DNA of 46,009 nt from Hymenobacter persicinus (GCF_004167665.1 NZ_SEWE01000040.1:1-46009); one strand, 5' to 3'; positions 33,435 to 41,398 are shown, counted from the first letter of the stretch. Notes: generated by a model from the sequence alone, not told the origin. Numbers and translations are program-made.

Positions 33435-34040
33435 ATGGAAATGGATTCGCCGCTGGATGCCGCCTACTGGCAGGAGCGCTACGCCGCCGGCCGCACGGGC
33501 TGGGATGCCGGCGCCATAACGCCCCCCCTGCGCGAATATTTCAGCCAGCTGGAGTTGCCCGCCAACAGCCGCATCCTGATTCCGGGGGCTGGCCGGGCTT
33601 ATGAAGCTGAGGCGCTGCACGGGCAAGGATACAAAAATATTTTCGTCGCCGACCTCGCGCCGGCGGCGCTGGCGGCCCTGCACCAGCGAGTGCCGGGCTT
33701 TCCGGCCGAGCATCTGTTGCTGGCCGATTTCTTCGCGCTGCCTGCCCAGCCGCCCTACGACCTGATTGTGGAGCAAACCTTTTTCTGCGCCCTCGACCCC
33801 GCCCTGCGCCCTGCCTACGCCCAGAAGTGCGCCGAGCTGCTCCGGCCCGGCGGCACGCTCATGGGGCTGCTGTTCGATACCGACTTCGGCCCCAGTTCCG
33901 AGCCTCCCTTCGGCGGCACCCGGGAAGAGTACCGCGCGTACTTTGCGCCCTACTTCAACTTCCACCACTTCGAAACGGCGTATAATTCGCTGCCGCCCCG
34001 GCAGGGCCGGGAGCTGTTCATCTGTCTGAAAAAGAAATAA
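33435..34040 (+). CDS. TPMT-like SAM-dependent methyltransferase
   Basis: A 201-residue class I methyltransferase of the thiopurine S-methyltransferase family: YWQERYAAGRTGWD at 11-24 is the family N-terminus, and IPGAGRAYEAEAL at 49-61 is the SAM-binding motif. Family members methylate small thiols, selenium or tellurium compounds or halides; the substrate here is unknown. The start could also be the ATG at 33441. kdsA follows after 10 bp, so the pair is probably co-transcribed. Confidence 0.88.
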   Translation: MEMDSPLDAAYWQERYAAGRTGWDAGAITPPLREYFSQLELPANSRILIPGAGRAYEAEALHGQGYKNIFVADLAPAALAALHQRVPGFPAEHLLLADFFALPAQPPYDLIVEQTFFCALDPALRPAYAQKCAELLRPGGTLMGLLFDTDFGPSSEPPFGGTREEYRAYFAPYFNFHHFETAYNSLPPRQGRELFICLKKK

Positions 34041-34050
34041 CCCCTTCCGT

Positions 34051-34875
34051 ATGCTGACTTCTTTGGCCAACACGCTGCCCCATTTCCGCAACACCAACTC
34101 CGGCCAGTTTTTCCTGATGGCGGGGCCCTGCGTCATTGAGGGCGAAGACATGGCCCTGCGCATTGCCGAAAAGGTGCAGCACATCACCGACAAGCTGCAG
34201 ATTCCCTTCATCTTCAAGGGCTCCTACCGCAAGGCCAACCGCAGCCGCCTCGACTCGTTCACCGGCATCGGCGACGAGACGGCCCTGCGCATCCTGGCCA
34301 AGGTGAGCCGCGAAATCGGGGTGCCCACCGTGACCGATATCCACGAGTCGGGGGAAGCCGCGTTTGCCGCCGAATACGTTGATGTGCTCCAGATTCCGGC
34401 TTTTTTGTGCCGGCAGACGGATCTGCTGGTGGCCGCGGCCCAAACCGGCAAGGTCGTCAACGTGAAGAAAGGTCAGTTCCTAAACGGGGAGTCCATGCAG
34501 TTTGCGGTGGACAAGATCAAGCAGTCGGGCAATGACAACGTGATTCTGACCGACCGGGGCAACTCCTTCGGCTACTCCGACCTGGTGGTGGACTTCCGCA
34601 ACCTGCCGGCCATGCGCAGCTTCGGCGTGCCGGTCGTGATGGACGTGACCCACTCCCTGCAGCGCCCCAACCAGGCCAGCGGAGTCACCGGCGGGCAGCC
34701 GGCCCTCATTGAAACCATTGCCAAGGCCGCCATTGCCGTCGGCGCCGATGGTCTGTTTATCGAAACCCACCCCACGCCCGCCACGGCCAAATCGGACGGC
34801 GCCAACATGCTGGCCCTCGACCGGCTCGAAGACCTGCTCATCAAGCTCACCAAAGTGCGCGAAGCTATTCGGTAA
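34051..34875 (+). CDS. kdsA: 3-deoxy-8-phosphooctulonate synthase
   Basis: A 274-residue enzyme joining phosphoenolpyruvate and arabinose 5-phosphate into KDO-8-phosphate, the precursor of the KDO sugar that links lipid A to the LPS core. AGPCVIE (24-30), FKGSYRKANRS (55-65) and VMDVTHSLQRPN match the family. C27 lies at the position that binds a divalent metal in the Aquifex enzyme (Asn in E. coli), so this is probably a metal-dependent KdsA. Second gene of a two-gene unit. Confidence 0.96.
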   Translation: MLTSLANTLPHFRNTNSGQFFLMAGPCVIEGEDMALRIAEKVQHITDKLQIPFIFKGSYRKANRSRLDSFTGIGDETALRILAKVSREIGVPTVTDIHESGEAAFAAEYVDVLQIPAFLCRQTDLLVAAAQTGKVVNVKKGQFLNGESMQFAVDKIKQSGNDNVILTDRGNSFGYSDLVVDFRNLPAMRSFGVPVVMDVTHSLQRPNQASGVTGGQPALIETIAKAAIAVGADGLFIETHPTPATAKSDGANMLALDRLEDLLIKLTKVREAIR

Positions 34876-34888
34876 CGCAGTTTGGGGA

Positions 34889-34944
34889 CAACGAAGAAGG
34901 CCGCCAGGTCGGGAGCACCTCCGGCCCGGCGGCCTTCTTCGTTG
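34889..34944. terminator. Bidirectional terminator after kdsA
   Basis: 17-bp perfect outer stem (34889-34905 with 34928-34944, GAAGAAGGCCGCC core) enclosing a 22-nt loop, between the convergent kdsA and methyltransferase genes. Confidence 0.85.
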
Positions 34945-34955
34945 GTAAGAATTAC

Positions 34956-35786
34956 TTAAGCCGACAGTGGCTTCACCCGGTTCAGCAGCTTATCCAGAAC
35001 GTTATCGAAGCGCAGGCGGAAGTGCTGCTTGGGCTGGTTGGGGCGGAAAAATACCAGGCCGACGAAAAACAGGTCGATGGTGAGCAGCACCTGCGGGTGG
35101 TGCTGGATGGTGCGCCAAGCCCGGGCCATTTCCGCCGACCAGTGAATGTCGTCGAGCACGAACACGCTCTGGTTGGTGCGGTAGGGCAGGCACTGCTCGA
35201 AGTAACGCACCGTGGGCTCGTAGCGGTGGTTGCCGTCGAAAAAGGCGAAGTCGAGTGGGCCGGGCAGGGCCGCCAGCGCGGTGGGCAGGGTGTCGTCGAG
35301 GTTGCCTTCGACCTGCTGGATGTTGGTCAGGCTCAGTTCCCGAAACGTATCGGCGGCCACGGCGGCTGTCTGGGGGCAGCCCTCAAACGTGATTACGCGG
35401 GCCGCCGGGTTGGCCGCGGCTAGGTAGGCGGTGGTCAGTCCCAACGAAGTACCGAGTTCCAGGACTACCTGGGGCTGAAAGTGGCGCACCAGCCGAAACA
35501 GCAGCTGCCCAAACTGGCGAGGCTTGGCGGCGGTGCGGGCAACGTCGCGCAGGCGGCGCTGCCGGCCCGCCCCGGTGTGGGAACCCGCGCCGAAATCCCG
35601 GACCGTGATGGTCGTGTTGTCGGTACGCAGCTGCTGCCGGCGCGCCTCGATGGGACCATAGGCCGCAACCGGCGTTTCGTCGTGGATAACGCGGGTATAT
35701 AGTTCAAAAACGAACGGGGAATGCAGACCGTGCGCATTCCCCGAACGGAGTAAAAACAGAATGTAGCTGAGCGCCTGGAAAAGCAA
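34956..35786 (-). CDS. Class I SAM-dependent methyltransferase
   Basis: A 276-residue protein of the Methyltransf_24/O-methyltransferase type: SAM motif VVLELGTSLGLTTAYLA (107-123), post-I acidic TFEGCPQ, and an FAFFDGNHRYE segment like the catalytic loop of catechol-type O-methyltransferases. The N-terminal 85 residues (HGLHSPFVFELYTRVI) are shared by a Bacteroidota subfamily. Substrate unknown. apaG ends up 77 bp upstream on the same strand; a heptad repeat fills that gap. Confidence 0.88.
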   Translation of the reverse strand: MLFQALSYILFLLRSGNAHGLHSPFVFELYTRVIHDETPVAAYGPIEARRQQLRTDNTTITVRDFGAGSHTGAGRQRRLRDVARTAAKPRQFGQLLFRLVRHFQPQVVLELGTSLGLTTAYLAAANPAARVITFEGCPQTAAVAADTFRELSLTNIQQVEGNLDDTLPTALAALPGPLDFAFFDGNHRYEPTVRYFEQCLPYRTNQSVFVLDDIHWSAEMARAWRTIQHHPQVLLTIDLFFVGLVFFRPNQPKQHFRLRFDNVLDKLLNRVKPLSA

Positions 35787-35790
35787 GGGA

Positions 35791-35871
35791 GCAGTTGGTT
35801 ACGGGTTGTTAGCTGGTGGTAGTGGCGGCTGGAGTGTAACTGCCAGCGCCCAGCAGCTAAGTCCTAATTCA
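35791..35871. repeat. Heptad hairpin element 6 (after apaG)
   Basis: The right arm is five 7-mers (35837-35871; CAGCGCC at 35844, CAGCAGC at 35851) and overlaps the apaG stop at 35864-35866. The left arm has looser G/T-rich 7-mers (GTTACGG at 35798, GTTGTTA at 35805). It is the weakest-patterned of the set. Confidence 0.45.
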
Positions 35872-36250
35872 GGCGGTAAGGTACCACAAGGGTGAATTCC
35901 GGAATGTCGACCGTGAATTCCTTGCCGTCGACGAGGCGCTCCATCTGGTAGGTGCCGCGCATCTTGCCCAGGCCCGACTTGAGGTTGCAGCCCGACACGT
36001 ACTGGTGCGACTCGCCGGGCTCCAGCACGGGCTGCTGGCCCACCACACCTTCGCCTTCCACCTCGCGCACCACGCCGTTGGCATCGTAGATGTACCAGTG
36101 CCGCCGCAACAGCTTCACGGTATATTCGCTGCCGTTGTGGATATCAATCTTGTAGGCAAACACGTAGTGTTCCTGACTAGGGCTGGAGTAATCCGGCAAA
36201 TAGTTGGTCGTAACGCTGACGGTCACGCCCTGCGTGGTGATGGTATTCAT
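35864..36250 (-). CDS. apaG: ApaG domain protein
   Basis: A 128-residue ApaG (DUF525) protein with a fibronectin-III-like beta-sandwich. TVSVTTNYLPDYSSP, RHWYIYDANG and GEGVVGQQPVLEPGESHQYVSGC fit the family. In enterobacteria the gene has been linked to Co2+/Mg2+ efflux, but the biochemical role is not established. Full length. It is divergent from ung with a 108-bp spacer, in which no consensus -7 was found on this strand. Confidence 0.95.
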   Translation of the reverse strand: MNTITTQGVTVSVTTNYLPDYSSPSQEHYVFAYKIDIHNGSEYTVKLLRRHWYIYDANGVVREVEGEGVVGQQPVLEPGESHQYVSGCNLKSGLGKMRGTYQMERLVDGKEFTVDIPEFTLVVPYRLN

Positions 36251-36358
36251 GGCTCCTGTGCTAAGCGGTGGAGAACTAACAGCCGTTTTCGGGAATTGGT
36301 TTATCTACGCAAAAGGGGCCGCCCGTGGCTTGCCCAACCCGCTAAAATACCTGACTCA

Positions 36359-37036
36359 ATGTCCACAAAAATGTCTGTAAAGATAGAAGAAAGCTGGCGT
36401 AAGGTCCTCGCCGACGAGTTTGAAAAACCCTATTTTCAACACCTGATTGCCTACGTGCGCGGGGAGTACGCCACGGCCACCGTGTACCCGCCCGGGCCGA
36501 GCATTTTTCATGCCTTCGATGCCTGCCCCTTCGACCAGGTCAAGGTCGTAATTCTGGGTCAGGACCCCTACCACGGCAAGGGCCAGGCCAACGGCCTGTC
36601 GTTTTCCGTGGCCGACGGTATCCGTACCCCGCCCTCCCTGCTCAACATCTTCAAGGAGCTCCAGGACGACTTGCCCGGCACGCCGCCTGCCGCCAGCGGC
36701 AACCTGGACCGCTGGGCCCGCCAGGGCGTGTTGCTGCTCAACGCCACGCTCACGGTGCGTGCCGGGGAGCCGGGCTCCCACCAGAAAAAAGGCTGGGAGC
36801 AGTTCACCGATGCGGTGATTCAAAAGATTTCCGCCGGCAAGGAGCACGTGGTGTTTATCCTTTGGGGCGCCTACGCCCAGAAAAAAGGCGAGGTTATCGA
36901 CGAGCGGAAGCACTTGGTCATTAAGTCGGCGCACCCCTCGCCCTTTGCCGCCGACCGGGGCTTCTTCGGCTCCAAGCCCTTCAGCAAAACCAACCAGTAC
37001 CTACAGCAGCACGGCGAAAAGCCGATTGAGTGGTAA
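36359..37036 (+). CDS. ung: Uracil-DNA glycosylase
   Basis: A 225-residue family 1 uracil-DNA glycosylase that removes uracil from DNA at the start of base excision repair. The catalytic water-activating D69 lies in GQDPYHGKGQANGLSFS (68-84), and HPSPFAA (192-198) supplies the active-site histidine. The ATG at 36359 is chosen; a second at 36371 is possible. The open frame upstream is a shadow over apaG. Confidence 0.96.
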   Translation: MSTKMSVKIEESWRKVLADEFEKPYFQHLIAYVRGEYATATVYPPGPSIFHAFDACPFDQVKVVILGQDPYHGKGQANGLSFSVADGIRTPPSLLNIFKELQDDLPGTPPAASGNLDRWARQGVLLLNATLTVRAGEPGSHQKKGWEQFTDAVIQKISAGKEHVVFILWGAYAQKKGEVIDERKHLVIKSAHPSPFAADRGFFGSKPFSKTNQYLQQHGEKPIEW

Positions 37037-37048
37037 CTCTCCAAGCCT

Positions 37049-37194
37049 GTGCGAGCAGCGCGAGGCAAGCCGTTCTGAACTGCGAGTAGAACTTCCCCTA
37101 AGCTAAAAAGCCCCGACGTAAGCATACGTCGGGGCTTTTGTAGTTAAGGAACTGTTCACATTTCAGAGGACGGATTGCTTTGCGTTGCTCGCAC
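37049..37194. repeat. REP-like nested palindrome around the ung terminator
   Basis: The outer arms 37049-37071 and 37172-37194 pair at 19 of 23 positions. Inside, GAACT-containing segments on both sides pair loosely, and at the tip sits the perfect terminator hairpin (37106-37139). I recall similar sequences in other Hymenobacter intergenic regions, but cannot search. It fills nearly all of the 176-bp space between ung and lepB. Confidence 0.6.
37106..37139. terminator. Bidirectional terminator between ung and lepB
   Basis: 15-bp perfect stem (37106-37120 with 37125-37139, AAAAGCCCCGACGTA) and an AGCA tetraloop. Confidence 0.92.
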
Positions 37195-37212
37195 TGGCAG
37201 TCCCAGGGAGCT

Positions 37213-38409
37213 TTAGTCAATCAGGTTGAACAGGCGGCTCCAGCGGACTTTGTGGAAGAAGTCGGCGTAGGGATTCACCGACAGCCAGATCATCACGGCC
37301 TTGCCCACGATGTGGTCTTTGGGCACGAAGCCCCAGTAGCGGGAGTCGAGCGAGTCGTGGCGGTTGTCGCCCATCATGAAGTAGTAGTCCTGCTTGAAGG
37401 TGTAGCTGGTCAGGGGCTTGCCGTTCTGCAGAATCACGCCGTTCTGCACCGTGATGCCCTCGTTGTGCTCGTAGCGCAGGATGATTTTCTGGTAGATAGG
37501 CGTGTTCTGGGGCGTAAGCTGCACGGTCTGCCCCTGCTTGGGCAATTGCAGGGGGCCATAGTTGTCCTTGTTCCACTTGGCGAAGGCACCGGTGCCGCTC
37601 ATGTCGGGCTGGCTGGCGGGATAATCGGGGTTGTTGGGAAATACGTCCGGCTCGCCCACGCCGGGCTCCGACTTGTCGAGCACCACGCCCTTAATAAAGA
37701 ACTGCTGCTTGAAGTAGTCGGCCGTTTTGGGCGTCATGTCTACCACGTAGGCCGGGCCCATGGCCGTGACCTGAGGCTGGGGTACACCGTTGGGGCTGTT
37801 GAAGTCCGTCACGCCCTGCTCCTGGAAAATCTTGTCGCGCACGGGCTCAGCCACCTGCAAAAAGTAGCGGTTCTGGCTCTGGGGCGGGTTTACGGCGGGC
37901 TTGCCGTTGATGTAGACCTGCTGCTCCTTGATTTCGAGCACGTCGCCGGCCACGGCCACGCAACGCTTGATGTAGTTGGTGCGCAAATCAGCGGGGTGCT
38001 GATTCTCGAAGGGCACGTTGAACACCACCACGTCGTTGCGCTTCACTTCCGAAAAACCCGGCAGGCGGTAGGAGGGCAGCTGAATGGCGTCGGAGTAGCT
38101 TTTCAGGTTCGTGCCCCAGATGGTCTGGTGAGTCAGGGGCACCTGCAGGGGCGTCTGCGGGGTGCGCGGGCCGTAGTGCAGCTTGCTCACAAACAAATAG
38201 TCGCCCACGAGCAGGGAGTGCTCCATGGAGGGCGTCGGGATGGTGTAGGCTTCGAACGTGGCCCAGCGGATGAGCGTTGCGGCCACCACGGCAAACAGGA
38301 TGGCGTCGCCCCACTCGCGGAAAAAGCTCTTGGGCTTCTGATTTGGATCGGAAGGCGGGGTGGTTTTATTGAGGGCGGCAGCGCGCTCCTCCCAGGATTG
38401 GACGGCCAT
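37213..38409 (-). CDS. lepB: Signal peptidase I
   Basis: A 398-residue type I signal peptidase that removes Sec signal peptides. One N-terminal helix (~36-55), then the catalytic serine S61 in PTPSMEHSL and the general base K148 in YIKRCVAVAGD; the C-terminal box GDNRHDSLDSRYWGFVP is intact. It is longer than the E. coli protein through an insertion between the boxes (roughly 170-310), as is usual in Bacteroidota. Same strand as dapB; the two are separated by a heptad hairpin. Confidence 0.96.
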   Translation of the reverse strand: MAVQSWEERAAALNKTTPPSDPNQKPKSFFREWGDAILFAVVAATLIRWATFEAYTIPTPSMEHSLLVGDYLFVSKLHYGPRTPQTPLQVPLTHQTIWGTNLKSYSDAIQLPSYRLPGFSEVKRNDVVVFNVPFENQHPADLRTNYIKRCVAVAGDVLEIKEQQVYINGKPAVNPPQSQNRYFLQVAEPVRDKIFQEQGVTDFNSPNGVPQPQVTAMGPAYVVDMTPKTADYFKQQFFIKGVVLDKSEPGVGEPDVFPNNPDYPASQPDMSGTGAFAKWNKDNYGPLQLPKQGQTVQLTPQNTPIYQKIILRYEHNEGITVQNGVILQNGKPLTSYTFKQDYYFMMGDNRHDSLDSRYWGFVPKDHIVGKAVMIWLSVNPYADFFHKVRWSRLFNLID

Positions 38410-38469
38410 AAGTCGGCGAAGTGAAACGGATACGGCAGCCGGAGCCGCCTTAGAACAACGTAATATCTG

Positions 38470-38556
38470 AAATTGGTTTTTGGTTGTTCGTTTTTGGTTT
38501 ATGGCTTTTCAGGAATCCCGGCCAAAAACCAAAAACGAACGACCAAAAACCAGAAA
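38470..38556. repeat. Heptad hairpin element 7 (between dapB and lepB)
   Basis: The left arm is six contiguous 7-mers (38470-38511; TTTTTGG at 38477 and 38491). The right arm is five (38522-38556; CCAAAAA at 38522, 38529 and 38543). The 26-bp cores 38475-38500 and 38526-38551 are complementary at 25 of 26 positions around a 25-nt loop. This is the best-paired member. It ends 2 bp before the dapB stop codon. Confidence 0.85.
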
Positions 38557-38558
38557 TC

Positions 38559-39278
38559 CTACAGCCCCAGCAGCTCCTTCATGCCGAACACGCCCTGGCG
38601 GCCCGGCAGCCACTCGGCGGCCAGCAGAGCGCCCTGCACGAACCCGTCGCGGCTGTGGGCCTCGTGCTTGAGCTCGATACTGTCGGCCTCCGACGAGTAC
38701 GTCACGATGTGCGTGCCCACCACTTGGCCTTCCCGCTCGGAGAGAATGGCTAGCTCCCCGGCGGCCTCGGTGGCCTCGTTGCGCCAGGATTTTTTGCTCG
38801 GGAAGTGGCGCAGGATACCTTCGGCGGCCGTCAGGGCCGTGCCGCTGGGCTGGTCTACTTTCTGGGTGTGGTGAATTTCGCGGACCTGCACGTCGTAGCC
38901 GCCGAACTGGTGCATTTTGGCGGCGATGTACTCGTTGAAGTGAAAGAACAGGTTGACGCCCACGCTATAGTTGGAAGCGTAAAACAGGGCGCCGTTGGTT
39001 TGCTGGGTAAGCGCCTTGGCTTCGGCGAAGTGGTGGAGCCAGCCCGTGGAGCCGCACACCACCGGTAGGCCCTGCTGCAAGCAGGCCAGCACGTTGGCAA
39101 AGGCCGCGTCGGGGTGGGTGAACTCAATGGCCACGTCGGCCGAGGAAGCGTCGAAGTCGGTGATGCGGGTAGCGGGCCGGGAAGGGTCCACGATGCCGAC
39201 CACCTGGTGGCCGCGGGCAATGGCCTGGGCTTCGATGGCCTGGCCCATTTTGCCGTAGCCAATCAGGAGCAGTTTCAT
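38559..39278 (-). CDS. dapB: 4-hydroxy-tetrahydrodipicolinate reductase
   Basis: A 239-residue enzyme of the diaminopimelate/lysine pathway that reduces hydroxy-tetrahydrodipicolinate with NAD(P)H. The nucleotide motif GYGKMGQA is at 7-14, and the substrate and catalytic segment EIHHTQKVDQPSGTA is intact. It supplies the peptidoglycan cross-link amino acid. The short length is usual in Bacteroidota. Its ATG overlaps the stop of the DUF5683 gene by 4 bp, so the two are translationally coupled. Confidence 0.96.
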   Translation of the reverse strand: MKLLLIGYGKMGQAIEAQAIARGHQVVGIVDPSRPATRITDFDASSADVAIEFTHPDAAFANVLACLQQGLPVVCGSTGWLHHFAEAKALTQQTNGALFYASNYSVGVNLFFHFNEYIAAKMHQFGGYDVQVREIHHTQKVDQPSGTALTAAEGILRHFPSKKSWRNEATEAAGELAILSEREGQVVGTHIVTYSSEADSIELKHEAHSRDGFVQGALLAAEWLPGRQGVFGMKELLGL

Positions 39279-39943
39279 AGAGTAAGCTTAGGGCGCGCCG
39301 AGCGCCGGGAATTCAGGTTGAGCGTAACCGACAGGCCGGGCGTGGGCACGGCCGTGGGCATCCAGATCATCGTGGGCTGCCAGTGCAGACTCAGGTCGTC
39401 GCTGATGTCGAAGTCCTTGAGGTGGGCATCCACCACGGCATCGAGGATGTTGAGCCCGTAGGCAATGCCGATGTAGAAGTAAAACTGGTCGCGCGGAGTC
39501 CGGTACAGAATCAGGCCCCGCCGAATGTTGACGCTGTCCACCTCTTTGGTGTTAGGGCCGACGTCCTTGGTCGTGTTCTTGTCGCCGTCGTTGAGGTTGG
39601 CGTCGGCCTGCTTGAACTCCGAGTACAGGCGCTGGTAGTAGATTTCGCCGTAGATGGTGCCGCCCACGGCGCCATACACCAGCGGCAGCTTCCAATACTT
39701 GCGGTTGTAGATCTGGCCGGTGCCGGGCAGGATGGCCGAGAGAATCCCGGCCTTTTTGGGCCGCGTCATCCGGAAGCCGAACAGCTTCTCGGTGCGCCGC
39801 GACGAGTCCGTGACGGCCGCGGTGGTATTCACCTTGGCCGAGTCGGGCCCCACGGTCATCTCGGCCTGCGCCAGCGCGGACTCGGGCAGCGCGAAGGCTG
39901 CCAGCAGCAATAGTCCGGCCGTTGCGGTGCGAAGCCCCATCAT
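39275..39943 (-). CDS. DUF5683 protein
   Basis: A 222-residue protein with a signal peptide (to about SALAQ) and the DUF5683 pattern: RPKKAGILSAILPGTGQIYNRKYWKLPLVYG, a membrane-inserting segment, and FYFYIGIAYGLNILDAVVDAHL. Function unknown. In Bacteroidota it is found next to parB and dapB, as here, which hints at an envelope role. The start may be 39940 (second Met). It lies 20 bp after parB. Confidence 0.9.
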   Translation of the reverse strand: MMGLRTATAGLLLLAAFALPESALAQAEMTVGPDSAKVNTTAAVTDSSRRTEKLFGFRMTRPKKAGILSAILPGTGQIYNRKYWKLPLVYGAVGGTIYGEIYYQRLYSEFKQADANLNDGDKNTTKDVGPNTKEVDSVNIRRGLILYRTPRDQFYFYIGIAYGLNILDAVVDAHLKDFDISDDLSLHWQPTMIWMPTAVPTPGLSVTLNLNSRRSARPKLTL

Positions 39944-39963
39944 GGTGCGGGAAGTAGTCAGGT

Positions 39964-40923
39964 TTAGGCTGGTTGCAGAATGTGCAGAATGCGCTGCATG
40001 TCTTCTACCGAGTCAAACGCAATTTTAATCTCCCCATTGCCCTGCGGTCCGGGCTTGACGAGCACCTTGCTGCCAAACCGGTCGGAGAGGTAGCGCTCCG
40101 TGCGGCGCAGCTCGGCCACGGGAATGTGAATCTGCTGGTCCTGCACGCTCTGGGCGGTGGGAGCGTCGGCCTTCTTGGGCACCGATACGCCGGCGCGCAC
40201 CAGCTGCTCCACCTTGCGCACCGAGAGTTCCTCGGCCACGATGCGGTGAAACAAGGCCAGCTGCTGCTCCGCGTCGTCGATGTTGATCAGCGCCCGGGCG
40301 TGGCCCATTGAAATAACCGTGTCGCGCAGGCCAATCTGGATATCGGGCGGCAGCTTGAGCAGGCGCAGATAGTTGGTCACGGTTGAGCGGTTCTTGCCCA
40401 CCCGGTCGCCCAGCTCTTCCTGCTTTAGGTTGCACTCGCTCACCAGGCGCTGGTAGCTCAGCGCAATTTCGATGGCGTTGAGGTTTTCGCGCTGAATGTT
40501 CTCAATCAAAGCCATTTCCAGCATCTGCTGGTCGTCGGCCTTGCGAATGTAGGCGGGAATCGTGTCGAGGCCTGCCAGCTTGGAAGCCTGCAGGCGCCGC
40601 TCCCCCGAAATGAGCTGGTAGGAGTTGGTGCCCAGCTGCCGCACCGTGACGGGCTGGATGATGCCCTGAACCTTGATGGATTCGGCCAGTTCCTGCAGCG
40701 CCTCTTGGTCGAAGTGGGTGCGGGGCTGGTAGGGGTTGGCCTCAATCTGGCCCACGGGAATGAAGCCCACCGAGTTCATGGGGTGCGACACGAGCCGCTC
40801 GCCCTTTTTCTCGTAGCTGCCTTCAATCAGGGCGTTGAGGCCCCGGCCGAGGCCGCCAATTTTGCGTTTGGGGGCCGCAGGAGCCGCGGCGGGGGTCGTT
40901 TTCTCTTCGTTCGTCTCAGACAT
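39964..40923 (-). CDS. parB: Chromosome partitioning protein ParB
   Basis: A 319-residue ParB that loads on parS sites as a CTP-dependent clamp and organises the origin region. GGLGRGLNALIEG at 23-35 (ParA-contacting start), the ParB/Srx CTPase motifs PYQPRTHF (64-71) and GERR (107-110), ENIQRENLN (141-149), a helix-turn-helix (GDRVGKNRSTVTNYLRLL) and a C-terminal dimer domain are all present. It is separated from parA by 1.3 kb of foreign-looking DNA and has its own -7 element. Confidence 0.97.
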   Translation of the reverse strand: MSETNEEKTTPAAAPAAPKRKIGGLGRGLNALIEGSYEKKGERLVSHPMNSVGFIPVGQIEANPYQPRTHFDQEALQELAESIKVQGIIQPVTVRQLGTNSYQLISGERRLQASKLAGLDTIPAYIRKADDQQMLEMALIENIQRENLNAIEIALSYQRLVSECNLKQEELGDRVGKNRSTVTNYLRLLKLPPDIQIGLRDTVISMGHARALINIDDAEQQLALFHRIVAEELSVRKVEQLVRAGVSVPKKADAPTAQSVQDQQIHIPVAELRRTERYLSDRFGSKVLVKPGPQGNGEIKIAFDSVEDMQRILHILQPA

Positions 40924-40966
40924 ACCTACAAGCTGCCCTCGCCCAATGCCAGGCGAAAGCGGAGGT

Positions 40967-40974
40967 CAAAAATA
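40967..40974 (-). promoter_or_regulatory. -7 element of parB
   Basis: TATTTTTG on the minus strand fits TAnnTTTG, 44 bp before the parB ATG. Transcription would start near 40961. No clear -33 was seen. Confidence 0.55.
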
Positions 40975-41003
40975 CACAAACCCCCGGGAAGCGGCGGGAA
41001 AAA

Positions 41004-41033
41004 TGTTCCACGGAAGCGAAAAAAGCGTGGAAC
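41004..41033. promoter_or_regulatory. Split parS-like inverted repeat upstream of parB
   Basis: GTTCCACG (41005-41012) and CGTGGAAC (41026-41033) are perfect inverted halves. Joined at CG they would form the Pseudomonas-type parS core GTTCCACGTGGAAC; here 13 bp separate them, with half-site centres 21 bp apart (two helical turns). It lies just upstream of the parB promoter and outside the predicted transcript, so a DNA-binding site is more likely than an RNA hairpin. Confidence 0.5.
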
Positions 41034-41086
41034 GTTGGCCGTAAGGCCTGTTGATGAGATGGTAGTGGAAGTTGCCAGTGGGGTTG

Positions 41087-41212
41087 AAGGCGTTATGGCT
41101 TGCGGCACTCATGCTATGAGGTCGGTCAACAGCGTTATAGGCTATGTCGGCAGTGTTACAGGCATTGGCAGGCGCGTTATAGGTTTTGTCGGCTGCGTAG
41201 CACCGGGTGGTT
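41087..41212. repeat. Iteron-like 21-bp tandem array (six degenerate copies)
   Basis: Six 21-bp units in exact register. The best three copies (starting at 41129, 41150 and 41171) share GYGTTAYAGG. The second (41108) and sixth (41192) copies are the most diverged. The period is also three heptamers. It lies between parB and the AT-rich gene. Confidence 0.7.
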
Positions 41213-41291
41213 GGCGCGGTGATATAGACGAATTCGCAGCGGATCTGCTTCGGGGGTGTAGTTATCACTCGGTACAGCCCAATGGCTGTGG

Positions 41292-41313
41292 GTGTGATAG
41301 GGCAGGGTCACAC
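41292..41313. promoter_or_regulatory. Small inverted repeat upstream of the AT-rich gene
   Basis: GTGTGA (41292-41297) and TCACAC (41308-41313) are perfect complements, 10 bp apart, 86 bp before the ATG at 41399. It could be an operator; no other evidence. Confidence 0.3.
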
Positions 41314-41398
41314 TATTTGTTTACTAGTTTAGGGCAAAAATCCAACTGAGGCAGTCGTGATTAAACAGGCTGTATACTGCTGATTTTAAAGAAAATAC

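Larger units (their letters stand above)
40924..41398. other. 475-bp non-coding region upstream of parB
   Basis: It contains, from left to right, the parB -7 element, a split parS-like inverted repeat, a 21-bp tandem array (41087-41212) and a small inverted repeat (41292-41313). The frames across it in either direction give low-complexity repeats rather than credible proteins. Confidence 0.7.

Noticed and set aside
41087..41212. CRISPR array
   Set aside because: The units are contiguous and degenerate, without spacers, and no cas genes are nearby.
40705..41349. Open frame over the parB start and tandem array
   Set aside because: Its hydrophobic repeats are simply translations of the 21-bp array; the first half is antisense to parB.
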